Part shown: one piece after another, positions 26,501 through 32,812 of the stretch
How positions within the stretch are numbered: the first letter of the stretch is position 1
Layout of the letters: each line of letters opens with the position of its first letter
Assembly: GCA_965199245.1 (NCBI GenBank)
Contig: CBDAQP010000001.1
Location: forward strand, 744,001-808,000
Direction: 5' to 3'
Length of the DNA: 64,000 nucleotides
From: Carbonatibacter sp965199245
GTDB taxonomy: Bacteria; Pseudomonadota; Alphaproteobacteria; Kiloniellales; Kiloniellaceae
Made by a program: the position numbers and the translations under genes
Notes under the pieces: model-generated
Databases searched by the model: none
What the model saw: only the letters and a program-made list of their open reading frames with translations
Told to the model about the DNA's origin: nothing

Positions 26501-26894
26501 CCGCACCGCCCTGTTTTTGAATTTGACCAATATTGACGAAAACCGTTGAACCCGTTTTCGATTCGATCTTCAGCGACCCTGCTCCGGTCGTGCCGCTTTT
26601 CAATACACCAATAACGGTGTTTTTGGACGTATTATCGACCGTCACCGTATTATTTGTGAGTTCAAGATTATCGCCTGAACGCGCTTCGGCAATGTCTGTG
26701 ATACCGGAGGTTACTCCACCCACCGTTTTCGACGTCTGCCCCGCGTTCCGCGTTGCCCCATCGGCCCAAATGTCATCCGTACCGCTCTGAAAATTCGGGG
26801 CCGTTTGCGCCAACCCCCCGGAAGACCCCATCACCAAAACAGCAACAGAAGCCCCTGCGAGGAGAGACGTTTTAGAAAGACGAAGCAACATCAT
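20523..26894 (-). CDS. Giant autotransporter adhesin-like outer-membrane protein
   Basis: About 2123 residues. I start at ATG 26894 because TATAAT (26921-26916) and GGGTGGG lie just upstream; the frame runs on to 26954. The signal peptide (SLLAGASVAVLVMGSSGGLA) leads to a passenger of beta-helix repeats. These include units of about 90 residues (AEFKGDVTTEGLEFKA, ITLNGSDNQTFTGDIT, GELVVDN.GAAGSNRVTFVN) repeated several times over 23.0-25.7 kb, and 20-residue units (DVNRDVTLGNNTQTTF, AVDVDGNLVL) over 21.9-22.4 kb. The last 280 residues form an autotransporter beta-barrel (SFWLKPFGGWGRQ ... RLNAKLKF, ending in Phe). The style recalls rickettsial OmpB/Sca proteins. Likely surface adhesion or protection; the function is inferred. 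Confidence 0.9.
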   Translation of the reverse strand: MMLLRLSKTSLLAGASVAVLVMGSSGGLAQTAPNFQSGTDDIWADGATRNAGQTSKTVGGVTSGITDIAEARSGDNLELTNNTVTVDNTSKNTVIGVLKSGTTGAGSLKIESKTGSTVFVNIGQIQKQGGAAVDLLVDGGNNSGALLGASISGEATVNNLTIDMSGTTAANGGASVTGTPAGARVTFAQELTTEGATLIRAGQNATTPIDATLVLRGDVDLGGDITLDDGANPQDGRATLIISGGGIGGAQLIDGGVGGRKIAGSADGEGTLKILNGNEGGAPHEAAFGNVQIGSSPVNRLGLLIVGDRNKGGRALFQENAYVDRINVYAGDQAAENGIARFVADVDSDQITLNGGNATIRFSGRSTQNVGGNIGNGGNNGAGLLDIDNSGTGADNRVIFVGRVGVSADEDLRKITLTRGVAEFRGNVFVQNIEATSAAEFKGDVTTEGVEFKAAGARITLNGAGNQNVTGDITADGDNRGELVVDNTGAAGSNRVTFVNNVGQSTTRDLGKITLNDGIAQFNGDVFVQNIDATSVAEFKGDVTTEGLEFKAAGAQITLNGSDNQTFTGDITAGGNDRGELVVDNAGAAGSNRVTFVNNVGQSLFRDLGKITLSRGIAQFNGNVSAKNIDATSAAEFRGNVTTEGLVFRADDAKITLNGSNNQIFSGGDITADADNRGELVVDNTGAAGSSRVIFAGNIGAANRKLREITLDRGLAEFRGNIFANRIDINSADGAEFKGNTTAVLNLGGSSGSVVFNGTAAQNIAGQITTGENNSGKIKVTNSVGVTFGRQIGAGRTDPNDASTARQLREISVGDGSDAGKATFVRDVFARVLKISGGDAAGEDSEVTIQNNLSGNVELADNTGSAKFIVGGIPNRRVSRNIDGNITVANNDEGVVEIEMTSGTLGAEQVTFKGQIGAQGQALGKLDVRTPGQGLRFEGDVYANDITVDNDTALNPNETGGSFVVFERNVVSNERIILKRTTIFKGDVTANKTGASEGFRFDPSTRQSKRPLNTIDPTAVFSGTDAQTFTGEITTGLAGEGRIDVRNTRGVTFKNDVGTSAAKLDNLTLGNTTKATFEGSVHFANESNIGDGAMLTFGGAGRPTDTTAGAQEISGDFGGQGTIVVDNRGDGGARRVDNNKVTFKNAIGVAAVLNTLTLDNGLTTFDGNVNVTTLNVNSGDGTTFKGNLAGALNFGGDDIEVTFGGTGNQTFSGTLVTGNNDNRGVFIVNSGGRVTFERGLGSSAVRDLKQITLERGTAQFDGNVFVQNIEATSAAEFKGGVTTGGLEFKADDARITLNGSDNQTFRGNITADGQNRGELVVNVGTTNKTVTFAGGVGDTTNRIAKIIVQDGSAVFQRNVFSNVIDIDARSDGTTFDQSVTFGTDLKLAGAAIFKGNVTRAAGVTGGVGIRFDGATGSATFNGTTAQTVTGNITTSTGNNYGAITVENSAGVTFAGQLGATGNGRLKSVTLSGNATAAQAAKATFKGAVYLNEDLALGQNTESTFAQKVDVNRDVTLGNNTQTTFNGAVRVSRNVTLGNDSRTTFAQAVDVDGNLVLNTDAEASFAQSVDVNRDVTLGNNAQTTFGGAVRVGGNVALGNDSRTTFARAVDVDGNLALGTGAGASFAQAVDVDGNLTLNSNADTTFGQAVNIGGNFAVGNNATITLGDAFGARTGAAANNAFITIGSQLTGLDATNRVRISLSDNVGLGMQKLVSVTVTDAQRNNVIFTGQNDHIKHLLRTDGVLESKIAIGADTATEYGVSRDQGHVVEQAWEALKSDPALMASLKRMGGETAAGQRKFAQQVFPQTSVISGATAVTLGVGTQVAGVFSDRLSALRGSGARTSGFATGGEGMDKSFWLKPFGGWGRQSNNGTFSGYTTQSYGLATGFDGSVGEKSRLGVAVAYSASNIKGKGAGQDKTAVKNGLLSVYGGYTGNNYYVEGSLGYGRNDIETDSRVLAMKRKASYDTNLVTASVGGGIPVSVRGGGFVTPTVGVSWSRVGAASYTTTGASKLNQKIAVRSIDAIVGSVGAKVHKRIKKARGTFVPSARLGVSYDFAGERTTVKGNFTGGGKAFNVKGAKSNQFAGTAGLGLSFEGRKWSVGADYDLDTRSGYTGHAARLNAKLKF
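21935..22420 (-). repeat. 60-bp-type tandem coding repeats in the autotransporter
   Basis: Successive units encode AVDVDGNLxLxxxAxxSFAQ, SVDVNRDVTLGNNxQTTFxG and AVRVxxNVxLGNDSRTTFAx. Blocks of three units (about 180-190 bp) are themselves duplicated, so slippage or recombination can change the passenger length. Confidence 0.8.
22920..25680 (-). repeat. Long (about 270-300 bp) tandem coding repeats in the autotransporter
   Basis: At least five related units, three of them adjacent and highly similar (about 24.75-25.67 kb), each with the markers FKGDVTTEG, ITLNGSxNQ and GELVVDNxGAAGS. Near-identity at DNA level points to recent duplication or gene conversion. Confidence 0.8.
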
Positions 26895-27223
26895 GATATC
26901 CCACCCATGTAGAAAATTATAACCTAGAACCGAGATAGCCGCACAAACCACCAAAACAAAGAACAGCTGTGACTAAACATCTCTCTGGAGGAGAATCAAC
27001 AGAATAGGCGGCGGCTGTCAAGCCTTAATCTCGACTCTTGCCCTTATGACAATCCCGGGATTTGACCGTGCGCCAAACACAACGCACACTCCGGCAACAC
27101 GGCTCTGACCAGCCACCTTGTCGTGATTTATTTGCCGTCTCCAGCAACGATCCAACTTTTTTTCAGGAGGTCTTGACCCACACGGGCAGAGTTGACAGTC
27201 TCGCTGTCACAGGAGGTGTCACG
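26895..27223. other. Divergent intergenic region, autotransporter / modA
   Basis: It holds the autotransporter promoter (-10 TATAAT at 26921-26916 on the minus strand) and the modA leader. The upstream extension of the modA frame to 27062 lacks a ribosome site and is not taken as coding. I saw no molybdenum-cofactor riboswitch. Confidence 0.4.
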
Positions 27224-28018
27224 ATGATCGCGGGGTGCAGATTTGTCCTGGGGGTCGGACTTTTGTTGTTACTTGTTGTCTCGGGCAAGGGGTTTGCGGC
27301 GAACAGTCTTGTGGCGGTGGCGGTGGCGAGTAATTTATCCGCGCTGGTTCCGGATCTCGGAGTCGCGTTTGAGGCAGAGACAGGCCACAAGATCCGGTTT
27401 TCGGTGGGGTCGTCGGGAAAGCTGTTGACGCAGATTCTGCACGGTGGCCCTTATGATGTGTTTGTGTCTGCCGACCACGACCGTCCGGCGCGGGTGGTCA
27501 CGGCAGGATTGGGGGTTGCGGGGCGCACTGTCACCTATGCACGGGGACGGTTGGTTTTGATCGGGATCGCGGCCGTGCAACAGGATGGTCTGCGGGAACG
27601 GGATGGTCTGCGACGTGTTTTGGCGCGGGAGGTTTTAGGGCGGGGGGGGCGTTTTGCCATGGCGAACCCGCGCACGGCCCCCTATGGTTTGGCGACGCGC
27701 GATGTCTTGCAATCACTGTCACTGTGGGACGACATTTCGGCACGGGCTGTGATCGGTGAGTCGGTGGGGCAGGCGGGGCAGTTTGTGCGCTCCGGGTCAG
27801 TGCCGCTGGGCTTTGTGGCGCGTGCACAGGTGCCCTCCGGGGTAAACTTTATTGACGTTCCGGCGGATTTGCACCGTCCCCTTTTACAAGATGCGGTGTT
27901 GTTGAGCCGGGCTGCAGATCATCCGGCGGCCCGGAAGTTTATGGATTTTCTGGTCAGTCCAGCGGCGCGTGAGATTTTTAAAGGGGCGGGCTATGACCTG
28001 CCGGATGCGGTTCAATGA
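27224..28018 (+). CDS. modA: Molybdate ABC transporter substrate-binding protein
   Basis: 264 residues from ATG 27224, chosen because AGGAGGTG precedes it by 7 nt and a signal peptide follows (FVLGVGLLLLLVVSGKGFAA). Typical ModA blocks: VAVASNLSALVPDLGVAFEA, FSVGSSGKLLTQILHGGPYD, VFVSADHDRP and ANPRTAPYGLATRDVLQSL. It captures molybdate in the periplasm for ModBC. The duplicated DGLRERDGLRR comes from a short tandem duplication. It overlaps modB by 4 nt (ATGA). Confidence 0.92.
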   Translation: MIAGCRFVLGVGLLLLLVVSGKGFAANSLVAVAVASNLSALVPDLGVAFEAETGHKIRFSVGSSGKLLTQILHGGPYDVFVSADHDRPARVVTAGLGVAGRTVTYARGRLVLIGIAAVQQDGLRERDGLRRVLAREVLGRGGRFAMANPRTAPYGLATRDVLQSLSLWDDISARAVIGESVGQAGQFVRSGSVPLGFVARAQVPSGVNFIDVPADLHRPLLQDAVLLSRAADHPAARKFMDFLVSPAAREIFKGAGYDLPDAVQ

Positions 28019-28698
28019 CCTCCGCGCTTTATGAAACGCTGTGGTTGACGCTCAAACTCGCGGGGGTTTCAACCTTTTTTTTGATGCTGTTGGGCACTCC
28101 CCTTGCCTGGTGGTTGGCGCGGACACGCTGTTGGTACAAAGACCTGGTGGGGTCTTTGGTGGCTTTGCCGCTGGTTCTGCCGCCGACGGTTTTGGGGTTT
28201 TATCTGCTCGTGGTCTTTAGCCCCCAATCCCCGGCCGGGCGGCTGTTCAGCGACATTTTCGGGCAGTCCTTGCCCTTTAGTTTCGAGGGGTTGGTTGTGG
28301 GATCCATTTTTTATTCCCTGCCCTTTGTCGTTCAGCCTATTCGTGCCTCGTTCGAAGCATTGGGCCGTCGCCCGCTGGACGTCGCCGCCACCCTGCGGGC
28401 CGGGCCTGTGGATCGTTTTTTTTCGGTTGCCTTGCCACTGGCCCGCCCGGGGTTGATGAGCGGGGCGGTTTTGGGCTTTGCCCACACCATGGGCGAATTT
28501 GGGGTGGTCCTGATGATCGGGGGCAATATTCCCGGGGAAACACGGGTGTTGTCAGTCGCGCTCTATGAACATGTCGAGGCCCTGGAGTGGCGCGATGCCC
28601 ACCTGTTGTCGGGGGGAATGATTGTTTTTTCCTTTGTCGTGATTTTCTGCATGACCTTGCTGGATAAACGGCTCAAGAAAGCGGGAAAGAATGCCTGA
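28015..28698 (+). CDS. modB: Molybdate ABC transporter permease
   Basis: 227 residues with five hydrophobic spans and the permease loop LRAGPVDRFFSVALPLARPG that contacts the ATPase; VLPPTVLGFYLLVVF is a ModB hallmark. Coupled to modA and modC by short overlaps. Confidence 0.93.
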   Translation: MTSALYETLWLTLKLAGVSTFFLMLLGTPLAWWLARTRCWYKDLVGSLVALPLVLPPTVLGFYLLVVFSPQSPAGRLFSDIFGQSLPFSFEGLVVGSIFYSLPFVVQPIRASFEALGRRPLDVAATLRAGPVDRFFSVALPLARPGLMSGAVLGFAHTMGEFGVVLMIGGNIPGETRVLSVALYEHVEALEWRDAHLLSGGMIVFSFVVIFCMTLLDKRLKKAGKNA

Positions 28699-29833
28699 TC
28701 CCGCACAACAAGGGACGCTGTGCGCACGCATCCGCCAGTCATTTGACGGGTTTGACCTCTGCGCGGATATCACGTTGCGCCCTGGACGGATTACGGCACT
28801 GTTCGGGCCGTCGGGCTGTGGCAAAACAAGCCTGCTCCGCGTTCTCGCCGGGTTGTTGCATAGCCCGCGCTCCGTGGTATCATTCGGGAGTACACGGTGG
28901 CAAGAGGCGGGCCGAAAGCCCCTGCCGCCCCACAAACGTCCGTTGGGTGTTGTGTTTCAGGACTCCAGTCTATTGCCTCATCTATCTGTGCGCCAGAATC
29001 TTTTTTTCGGAGCAAAACGTCAAGAGAGGGGCGAATGGTTTTGCACCGCGCAAAAGCCCCCCCCCCGACAAACCCCTGTGGCCGGGGACATTATTGCACG
29101 CCTGGATCTCGCGCCGTTGTTAGGGCGGGCAACCGGGCAACTGTCGGGGGGGGAGCGTCAGCGCGTGGCTTTGGGCCGTGCGCTGTTGGTGCGTCCGGCG
29201 GTGCTGTTCCTCGACGAGCCGCTCAGCGCATTGGACGAAGACGCCCGCCGCGCCCTCCTGCCCTGTTTGCGTGGTTTGACCGACGTCATACCCGGGCCGA
29301 TTGTTCTGATTACCCACGCACTGGACGAAGTCATGGCCCTCGCAGATGATGTAATCCTGATGAACAGGGGACAGGTGTTACAGAGCGGGGCCATCAACTG
29401 CGTCCTCAGCGACCCCGCGCAATCCCTTGCCTTTCGCGAAGAAGCGGCAACGCTGTTGTCCGGCACCCTCTGCGACGACAAGGACGGCGTGCTAAGCATG
29501 GCCCTGAGCGATGATTTTGCGGGACAGATCGTCCACCTGCCCGCCCGGCAGGGACATAACAAACAAAGGGGCGAGCACCTGCGGCTTTGTGCCTTTGCCC
29601 GCGATGTTATCCCCCACGCCGCAGAGCACCCCAGAAGCCGGAGTGGTCACAGCACGGTTTCGTGCAAGGGGCGCGTCCTGTCTATCACCCCCGCCCCCCA
29701 TCAGGAGGCCCTCGCCCTCCTCGTCGTGCAGGTCGGCACGACCCCCCTGCTCGCGCGGGTGTGGCGTCACAGTTGCCGTTTTCAGGTCGGCGAGTCTATC
29801 TCCGTAGAAATTACGCAGTTGTCGGGGGTGTGA
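28691..29833 (+). CDS. modC: Molybdate ABC transporter ATP-binding protein
   Basis: 380 residues. Walker A GPSGCGKTSLLR, signature LSGGERQRVALGRALL, Walker B VLFLDEPLSALD, switch ITHALDE. The C-terminal third (from about residue 280) is a molybdate-binding TOBE-like domain. An insert between the Q-loop and signature (KRQERGEWFCTAQKPPPRQT) is unusual for ModC. Confidence 0.93.
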   Translation: MPDPAQQGTLCARIRQSFDGFDLCADITLRPGRITALFGPSGCGKTSLLRVLAGLLHSPRSVVSFGSTRWQEAGRKPLPPHKRPLGVVFQDSSLLPHLSVRQNLFFGAKRQERGEWFCTAQKPPPRQTPVAGDIIARLDLAPLLGRATGQLSGGERQRVALGRALLVRPAVLFLDEPLSALDEDARRALLPCLRGLTDVIPGPIVLITHALDEVMALADDVILMNRGQVLQSGAINCVLSDPAQSLAFREEAATLLSGTLCDDKDGVLSMALSDDFAGQIVHLPARQGHNKQRGEHLRLCAFARDVIPHAAEHPRSRSGHSTVSCKGRVLSITPAPHQEALALLVVQVGTTPLLARVWRHSCRFQVGESISVEITQLSGV

Positions 29834-29860
29834 TCTTTTGACTTTGGGCGAGCGTAAACA
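29831..29860 (+). promoter_or_regulatory. Candidate RpoE (ECF11)-type promoter
   Basis: TGATCT, 18 nt, TAAACA, with AGCG just before the -10. The same pattern (TGATCT, 18 nt ending AGCG, TAAAAA) precedes the divergent flavin oxidoreductase operon at 36268-36239. Similar to the TGATC(C/T)/CGTA elements reported for ECF11 factors; assignment to the local RpoE is inferred. Confidence 0.5.
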
Positions 29861-29891
29861 GAACAGTTCAGGTCATCGGGTTCTGTCAGGA

Positions 29892-30686
29892 ATGAAAAAT
29901 TTTGAACTGAATAAGCAAACCAGTGCCTGGATTATCGGGGCCAGTAGTGGTATCGGGCGGGCCCTGGCCCTGTGTCTATACCCGCAGGTCAAACAGGTGT
30001 TTGTCACGGCCCGCCGCGCGGGGCTGTTGCACGGGATGGTGCAAGAGACCACAGGACAGGAGACCACAGGACAGGGGCGCATCATTCCTCTTGCCGCTGA
30101 TCTTGCCGACCTGAATAGCATGAAAAATGCCATTGCACAGATCAGGGAACACGGCAACCTGCCCGACCTCATTATTATCGCTGCTGCACTTTACGAACCG
30201 GGGCCGAGTGCGACGGTGACACCGGAACAGATCACACAACAGCTGGCGGTTAATCTGGGCGGCCCGGCCCAGCTCTGTACGGCCCTACTCCCCGATTTGC
30301 TGGAGGACACCACCCGCGAACACGTACTTGTTTTCGTGGCCTCCGTCGCCGGATTTTGCGGCCTGCCCCATGCGGGTATCTATGGCGCGACCAAGGCAGG
30401 CCTCATCAGCTATGCCGAAAGTCTGCGGGCCGAATTACAGGGCAGTTCCGTGCGGGTTCAACTGGTCACGCCCGGATTTGTGGCCACCCCCATGACCGCA
30501 CGCAATGACTTTCCCATGCCCTTTCTCATGACGGCGGAACAAGCCGCAGGGCAGATCATCTGCGGCCTTGGGCGGAATGGTTTTGAAATTACCTTTCCCC
30601 GGCGGCTGTCCTGGGCGTTGAAAATTCTGCGCGTTCTGCCCTATCGGCTGTTTTTCGCACTCACCCGCCGCCTGATCGCGCGATGA
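29892..30686 (+). CDS. Short-chain dehydrogenase/reductase in the RpoE-ChrR locus
   Basis: 264 residues from ATG 29892; the earlier start at 29838 would lie upstream of the predicted transcript start. Cofactor site IIGASSGIGRALAL and the catalytic Ser / Tyr-x3-Lys (VASVAGFCGLPHAGIYGATK) are present. QETTGQETTGQ results from a 15-bp tandem duplication. SDRs of this type recur beside the Cfa-like synthase/DUF1365 cassette linked to RpoE-ChrR. Substrate unknown, possibly a modified lipid. Confidence 0.85.
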   Translation: MKNFELNKQTSAWIIGASSGIGRALALCLYPQVKQVFVTARRAGLLHGMVQETTGQETTGQGRIIPLAADLADLNSMKNAIAQIREHGNLPDLIIIAAALYEPGPSATVTPEQITQQLAVNLGGPAQLCTALLPDLLEDTTREHVLVFVASVAGFCGLPHAGIYGATKAGLISYAESLRAELQGSSVRVQLVTPGFVATPMTARNDFPMPFLMTAEQAAGQIICGLGRNGFEITFPRRLSWALKILRVLPYRLFFALTRRLIAR

Positions 30687-31147
30687 CAGATCATAGACAA
30701 CAGCTTCTCGACTACCTTGATCTGTTCGCGGGCGATGACCCGTCCGACTTTTCGCACCTGTGCCAGATGATTCATCCCGATTTTGTGTTTACTGATCCCT
30801 TTCATCAGATCACAGGCCCGGAGTGTTTTTATCGTCTGTTGCTCAAAACCCACCGCCTGTCACCGTCCTTTGCAGTTCTGGCCCTTGCACAGCTCCCCCG
30901 GGACAAGACATCAGAACAACTTTGGGCATCAGAGCAATTATGGGTAGTGAAGTGGCATTTTTGCGGGCGATTGCCGTTGATCGGGTTACTGGATTTCACC
31001 GGGTTTTGCGAAGTGGCACAAGAACGGGCCACAGGCCGCATCCTGCGCCATGATGACTATTGGGATTCCGGCGTGCATATCTATGCGCGGCTGCCCCTGC
31101 TCGGTTCCCTGGTTCGCCGGATTGCCCGCCAGATTGGCACAGATTGA
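30683..31147 (+). CDS. NTF2/SnoaL-like protein
   Basis: 154 residues, start overlapping the SDR stop (ATGA). A SnoaL-like fold is suggested by MIHPDFVFTDPFHQITG, VVKWHFCGRL and HDDYWDSGVHIYARLPLLG. This family accompanies the SDR in RpoE-ChrR lipid clusters. SEQLWASEQLW shows an 18-bp tandem duplication. Reaction unknown. Confidence 0.75.
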   Translation: MTDHRQQLLDYLDLFAGDDPSDFSHLCQMIHPDFVFTDPFHQITGPECFYRLLLKTHRLSPSFAVLALAQLPRDKTSEQLWASEQLWVVKWHFCGRLPLIGLLDFTGFCEVAQERATGRILRHDDYWDSGVHIYARLPLLGSLVRRIARQIGTD

Positions 31148-31216
31148 ACAGGTTGAAACAGATTGACAGGAACCACGTTCTGCGCCACTATCTTCAAAAA
31201 TCCGGGACAGCAGACC

Positions 31217-32302
31217 ATGACAGAACAGCTTGATCGCCAGCTTGCCCGCTGGCAAGCGGCAGAAATCATCAGCAAGGAACAACGTGCCGCCATCGGGGCG
31301 TTTGAACAGGCGCACGGCCCCCACAATCCAGAATCCCGCGACCCGGAAGCCTTTGTTCTTTTTCGCGGGCTGTCGGATGTCTTTGTCACACTGGGACTTG
31401 TTTTTACGCTGATGAGCAGTTTTGCCCTGTCACTGGACAGTGTCCTTGAACGGGTTGTTCCAGCAGCTCTGGCAGGGATTTGCCTGTTCCTGACCCGTTT
31501 TTATGCCCAAAAACGGCGGATGGTTTTGCCCGCGCTGGCCCTGACCCTGCTCTATTGTTTTTTCGTGTTGGCGACCCTCTTTGCCCTCGGGTTGGAGGAA
31601 GACGCGCTCTATAACCCCCAACGCTATGACCTCTCGCCCTGGTCCGGTTTTGTTGCGCTGACCTGGGCGGGGTTAGGATTGGTGGTTTTACACGCCGCTG
31701 TAACACGTCTGGCTTTTTGCGTTGTGCCGTTGACCCTTGCCAGCTTTGTGACCCTGGGCGTCACGGTCAATGGACTGTTGTTGTGGGCGGGGGCCACAGA
31801 CGGGCTGGCGTGGCTCAACAATGGCTATTTCCTCATCATCGGGCTGGGGGTTCTAGGCGTTGGGCTATGGCACGATCTGCGCGACCCAGAACGCAGGGGG
31901 CAGGGGGGGCGCGTGGGTTTTTGGTGTCATATCATGGCGGCCCCGGCCCTGGTTCAGGCCCTTGTTTTTGGCTCCACAGGGATTTTTGACTCCCTGGGGG
32001 CAATGGTTTTGGCCCTGGGCCTTTTGGGGGGAGCGTTTCTTTTTTCGCTGGTTCTCGACCGCAAGTCTTTTTTGACATCCGCCCTGATTGCCTTTGTGTC
32101 AATTTTGAGCGCGACGCTCGACAAAACCGGGATCTTCAACACCGGGCCACTCGCCGAAACGGGGTCAGGACTGGCTGTTTTTATCGTCGGTCTGATGGGG
32201 GTTGTGGTGGGGACATGGTGGACGCAGATCAGGCAGGCCGTGATGCGGGCCTTACCCGATTTTTCCTTTAAGGAGAGACTACCTCCTTACGGGGATTTTT
32301 GA
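31217..32302 (+). CDS. DUF2157-like multi-pass membrane protein
   Basis: 361 residues from ATG 31217 (MTEQLDRQLARWQAAEIISK); an upstream start at 31163 is less likely. The N-terminal cytoplasmic part ends near residue 60, followed by about ten hydrophobic segments. The N-terminal helix pattern (LxxWxxxxxIxxEQ) is that of DUF2157 proteins. It may be in the SDR operon. The end overlaps the convergent DUF3833 gene by 16 nt. Confidence 0.7.
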   Translation: MTEQLDRQLARWQAAEIISKEQRAAIGAFEQAHGPHNPESRDPEAFVLFRGLSDVFVTLGLVFTLMSSFALSLDSVLERVVPAALAGICLFLTRFYAQKRRMVLPALALTLLYCFFVLATLFALGLEEDALYNPQRYDLSPWSGFVALTWAGLGLVVLHAAVTRLAFCVVPLTLASFVTLGVTVNGLLLWAGATDGLAWLNNGYFLIIGLGVLGVGLWHDLRDPERRGQGGRVGFWCHIMAAPALVQALVFGSTGIFDSLGAMVLALGLLGGAFLFSLVLDRKSFLTSALIAFVSILSATLDKTGIFNTGPLAETGSGLAVFIVGLMGVVVGTWWTQIRQAVMRALPDFSFKERLPPYGDF

Positions 32303-32775
32303 AAAAACGGGGATTTTTGAAAAAACAACGCGACCCGCCCGACGACAACACCCCATTTTTTGACAAGGGCGCGGTTGATCATCACCCCGTCATCTTGCAG
32401 GAAAATCCAGTCATCAAAATCAACGTGATAGATGCGCTGGCCCACGGGAAGGGCCAGACGATAACGCCAGTTGAGCGCGTGACCTTTTGCCCGCCCCCGG
32501 GCCACCCCCACCACATCATCGGCCCACCCGCAATAGCCACCCTCACCCGTACGGGTAATGTGCCAGACCCGTCGCGCCCGCGCCCCATCGCGATAGAAAA
32601 AACCTTCGTCCAGTTGCAGTTCACCCGCTGTTATGGTTCCCGTGATTTCAACGCGGAATTGGCGTCGAATAGTCCCAAAGCAGTCTTCAAACCAGCCCCA
32701 CGCGGTACTGTCGCCGTCAAAATAATCGAAAAGATCAAGCACAGGTTTTTCACCGCGAAAGTCATCAATATTCAT
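32287..32775 (-). CDS. DUF3833 (lipocalin-like) protein
   Basis: 162 residues from ATG 32775 with GGGGGG-rich sequence before it. The DUF3833 pattern is clear: LDLFDYFDGDSTAWGWFEDC, FGTIRRQFRVEITG, LDEGFFYRDG and GVMINRALVKKWGVVVGRV. DUF3833 proteins travel with the Cfa-like synthase and DUF1365 in these loci and may bind the lipid product. The end (FFQKSPFFQKSP) comes from a tandem repeat that also forms the 3' end of the convergent gene. Confidence 0.82.
   Translation of the reverse strand: MNIDDFRGEKPVLDLFDYFDGDSTAWGWFEDCFGTIRRQFRVEITGTITAGELQLDEGFFYRDGARARRVWHITRTGEGGYCGWADDVVGVARGRAKGHALNWRYRLALPVGQRIYHVDFDDWIFLQDDGVMINRALVKKWGVVVGRVALFFQKSPFFQKSP
32288..32326. repeat. Tandem 17-18-bp repeat at convergent gene ends
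   Basis: GGGGATTTTTGAAAAAAC occurs twice in a row. It extends the DUF3833 reading frame by six residues and provides the stop of the opposing membrane-protein gene in its first unit. Confidence 0.8.
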
Positions 32776-32812
32776 ACGACGCCCCCCTGAAAAAAACACA
32801 CTGTGTCGCATT

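Noticed and set aside
22401..26549. Long plus-strand open frames (up to 411 residues) across the autotransporter
   Set aside because: They are antisense shadows of the repetitive minus-strand gene: repeats keep the antisense frame open, the composition is abnormal and no ribosome sites are present.
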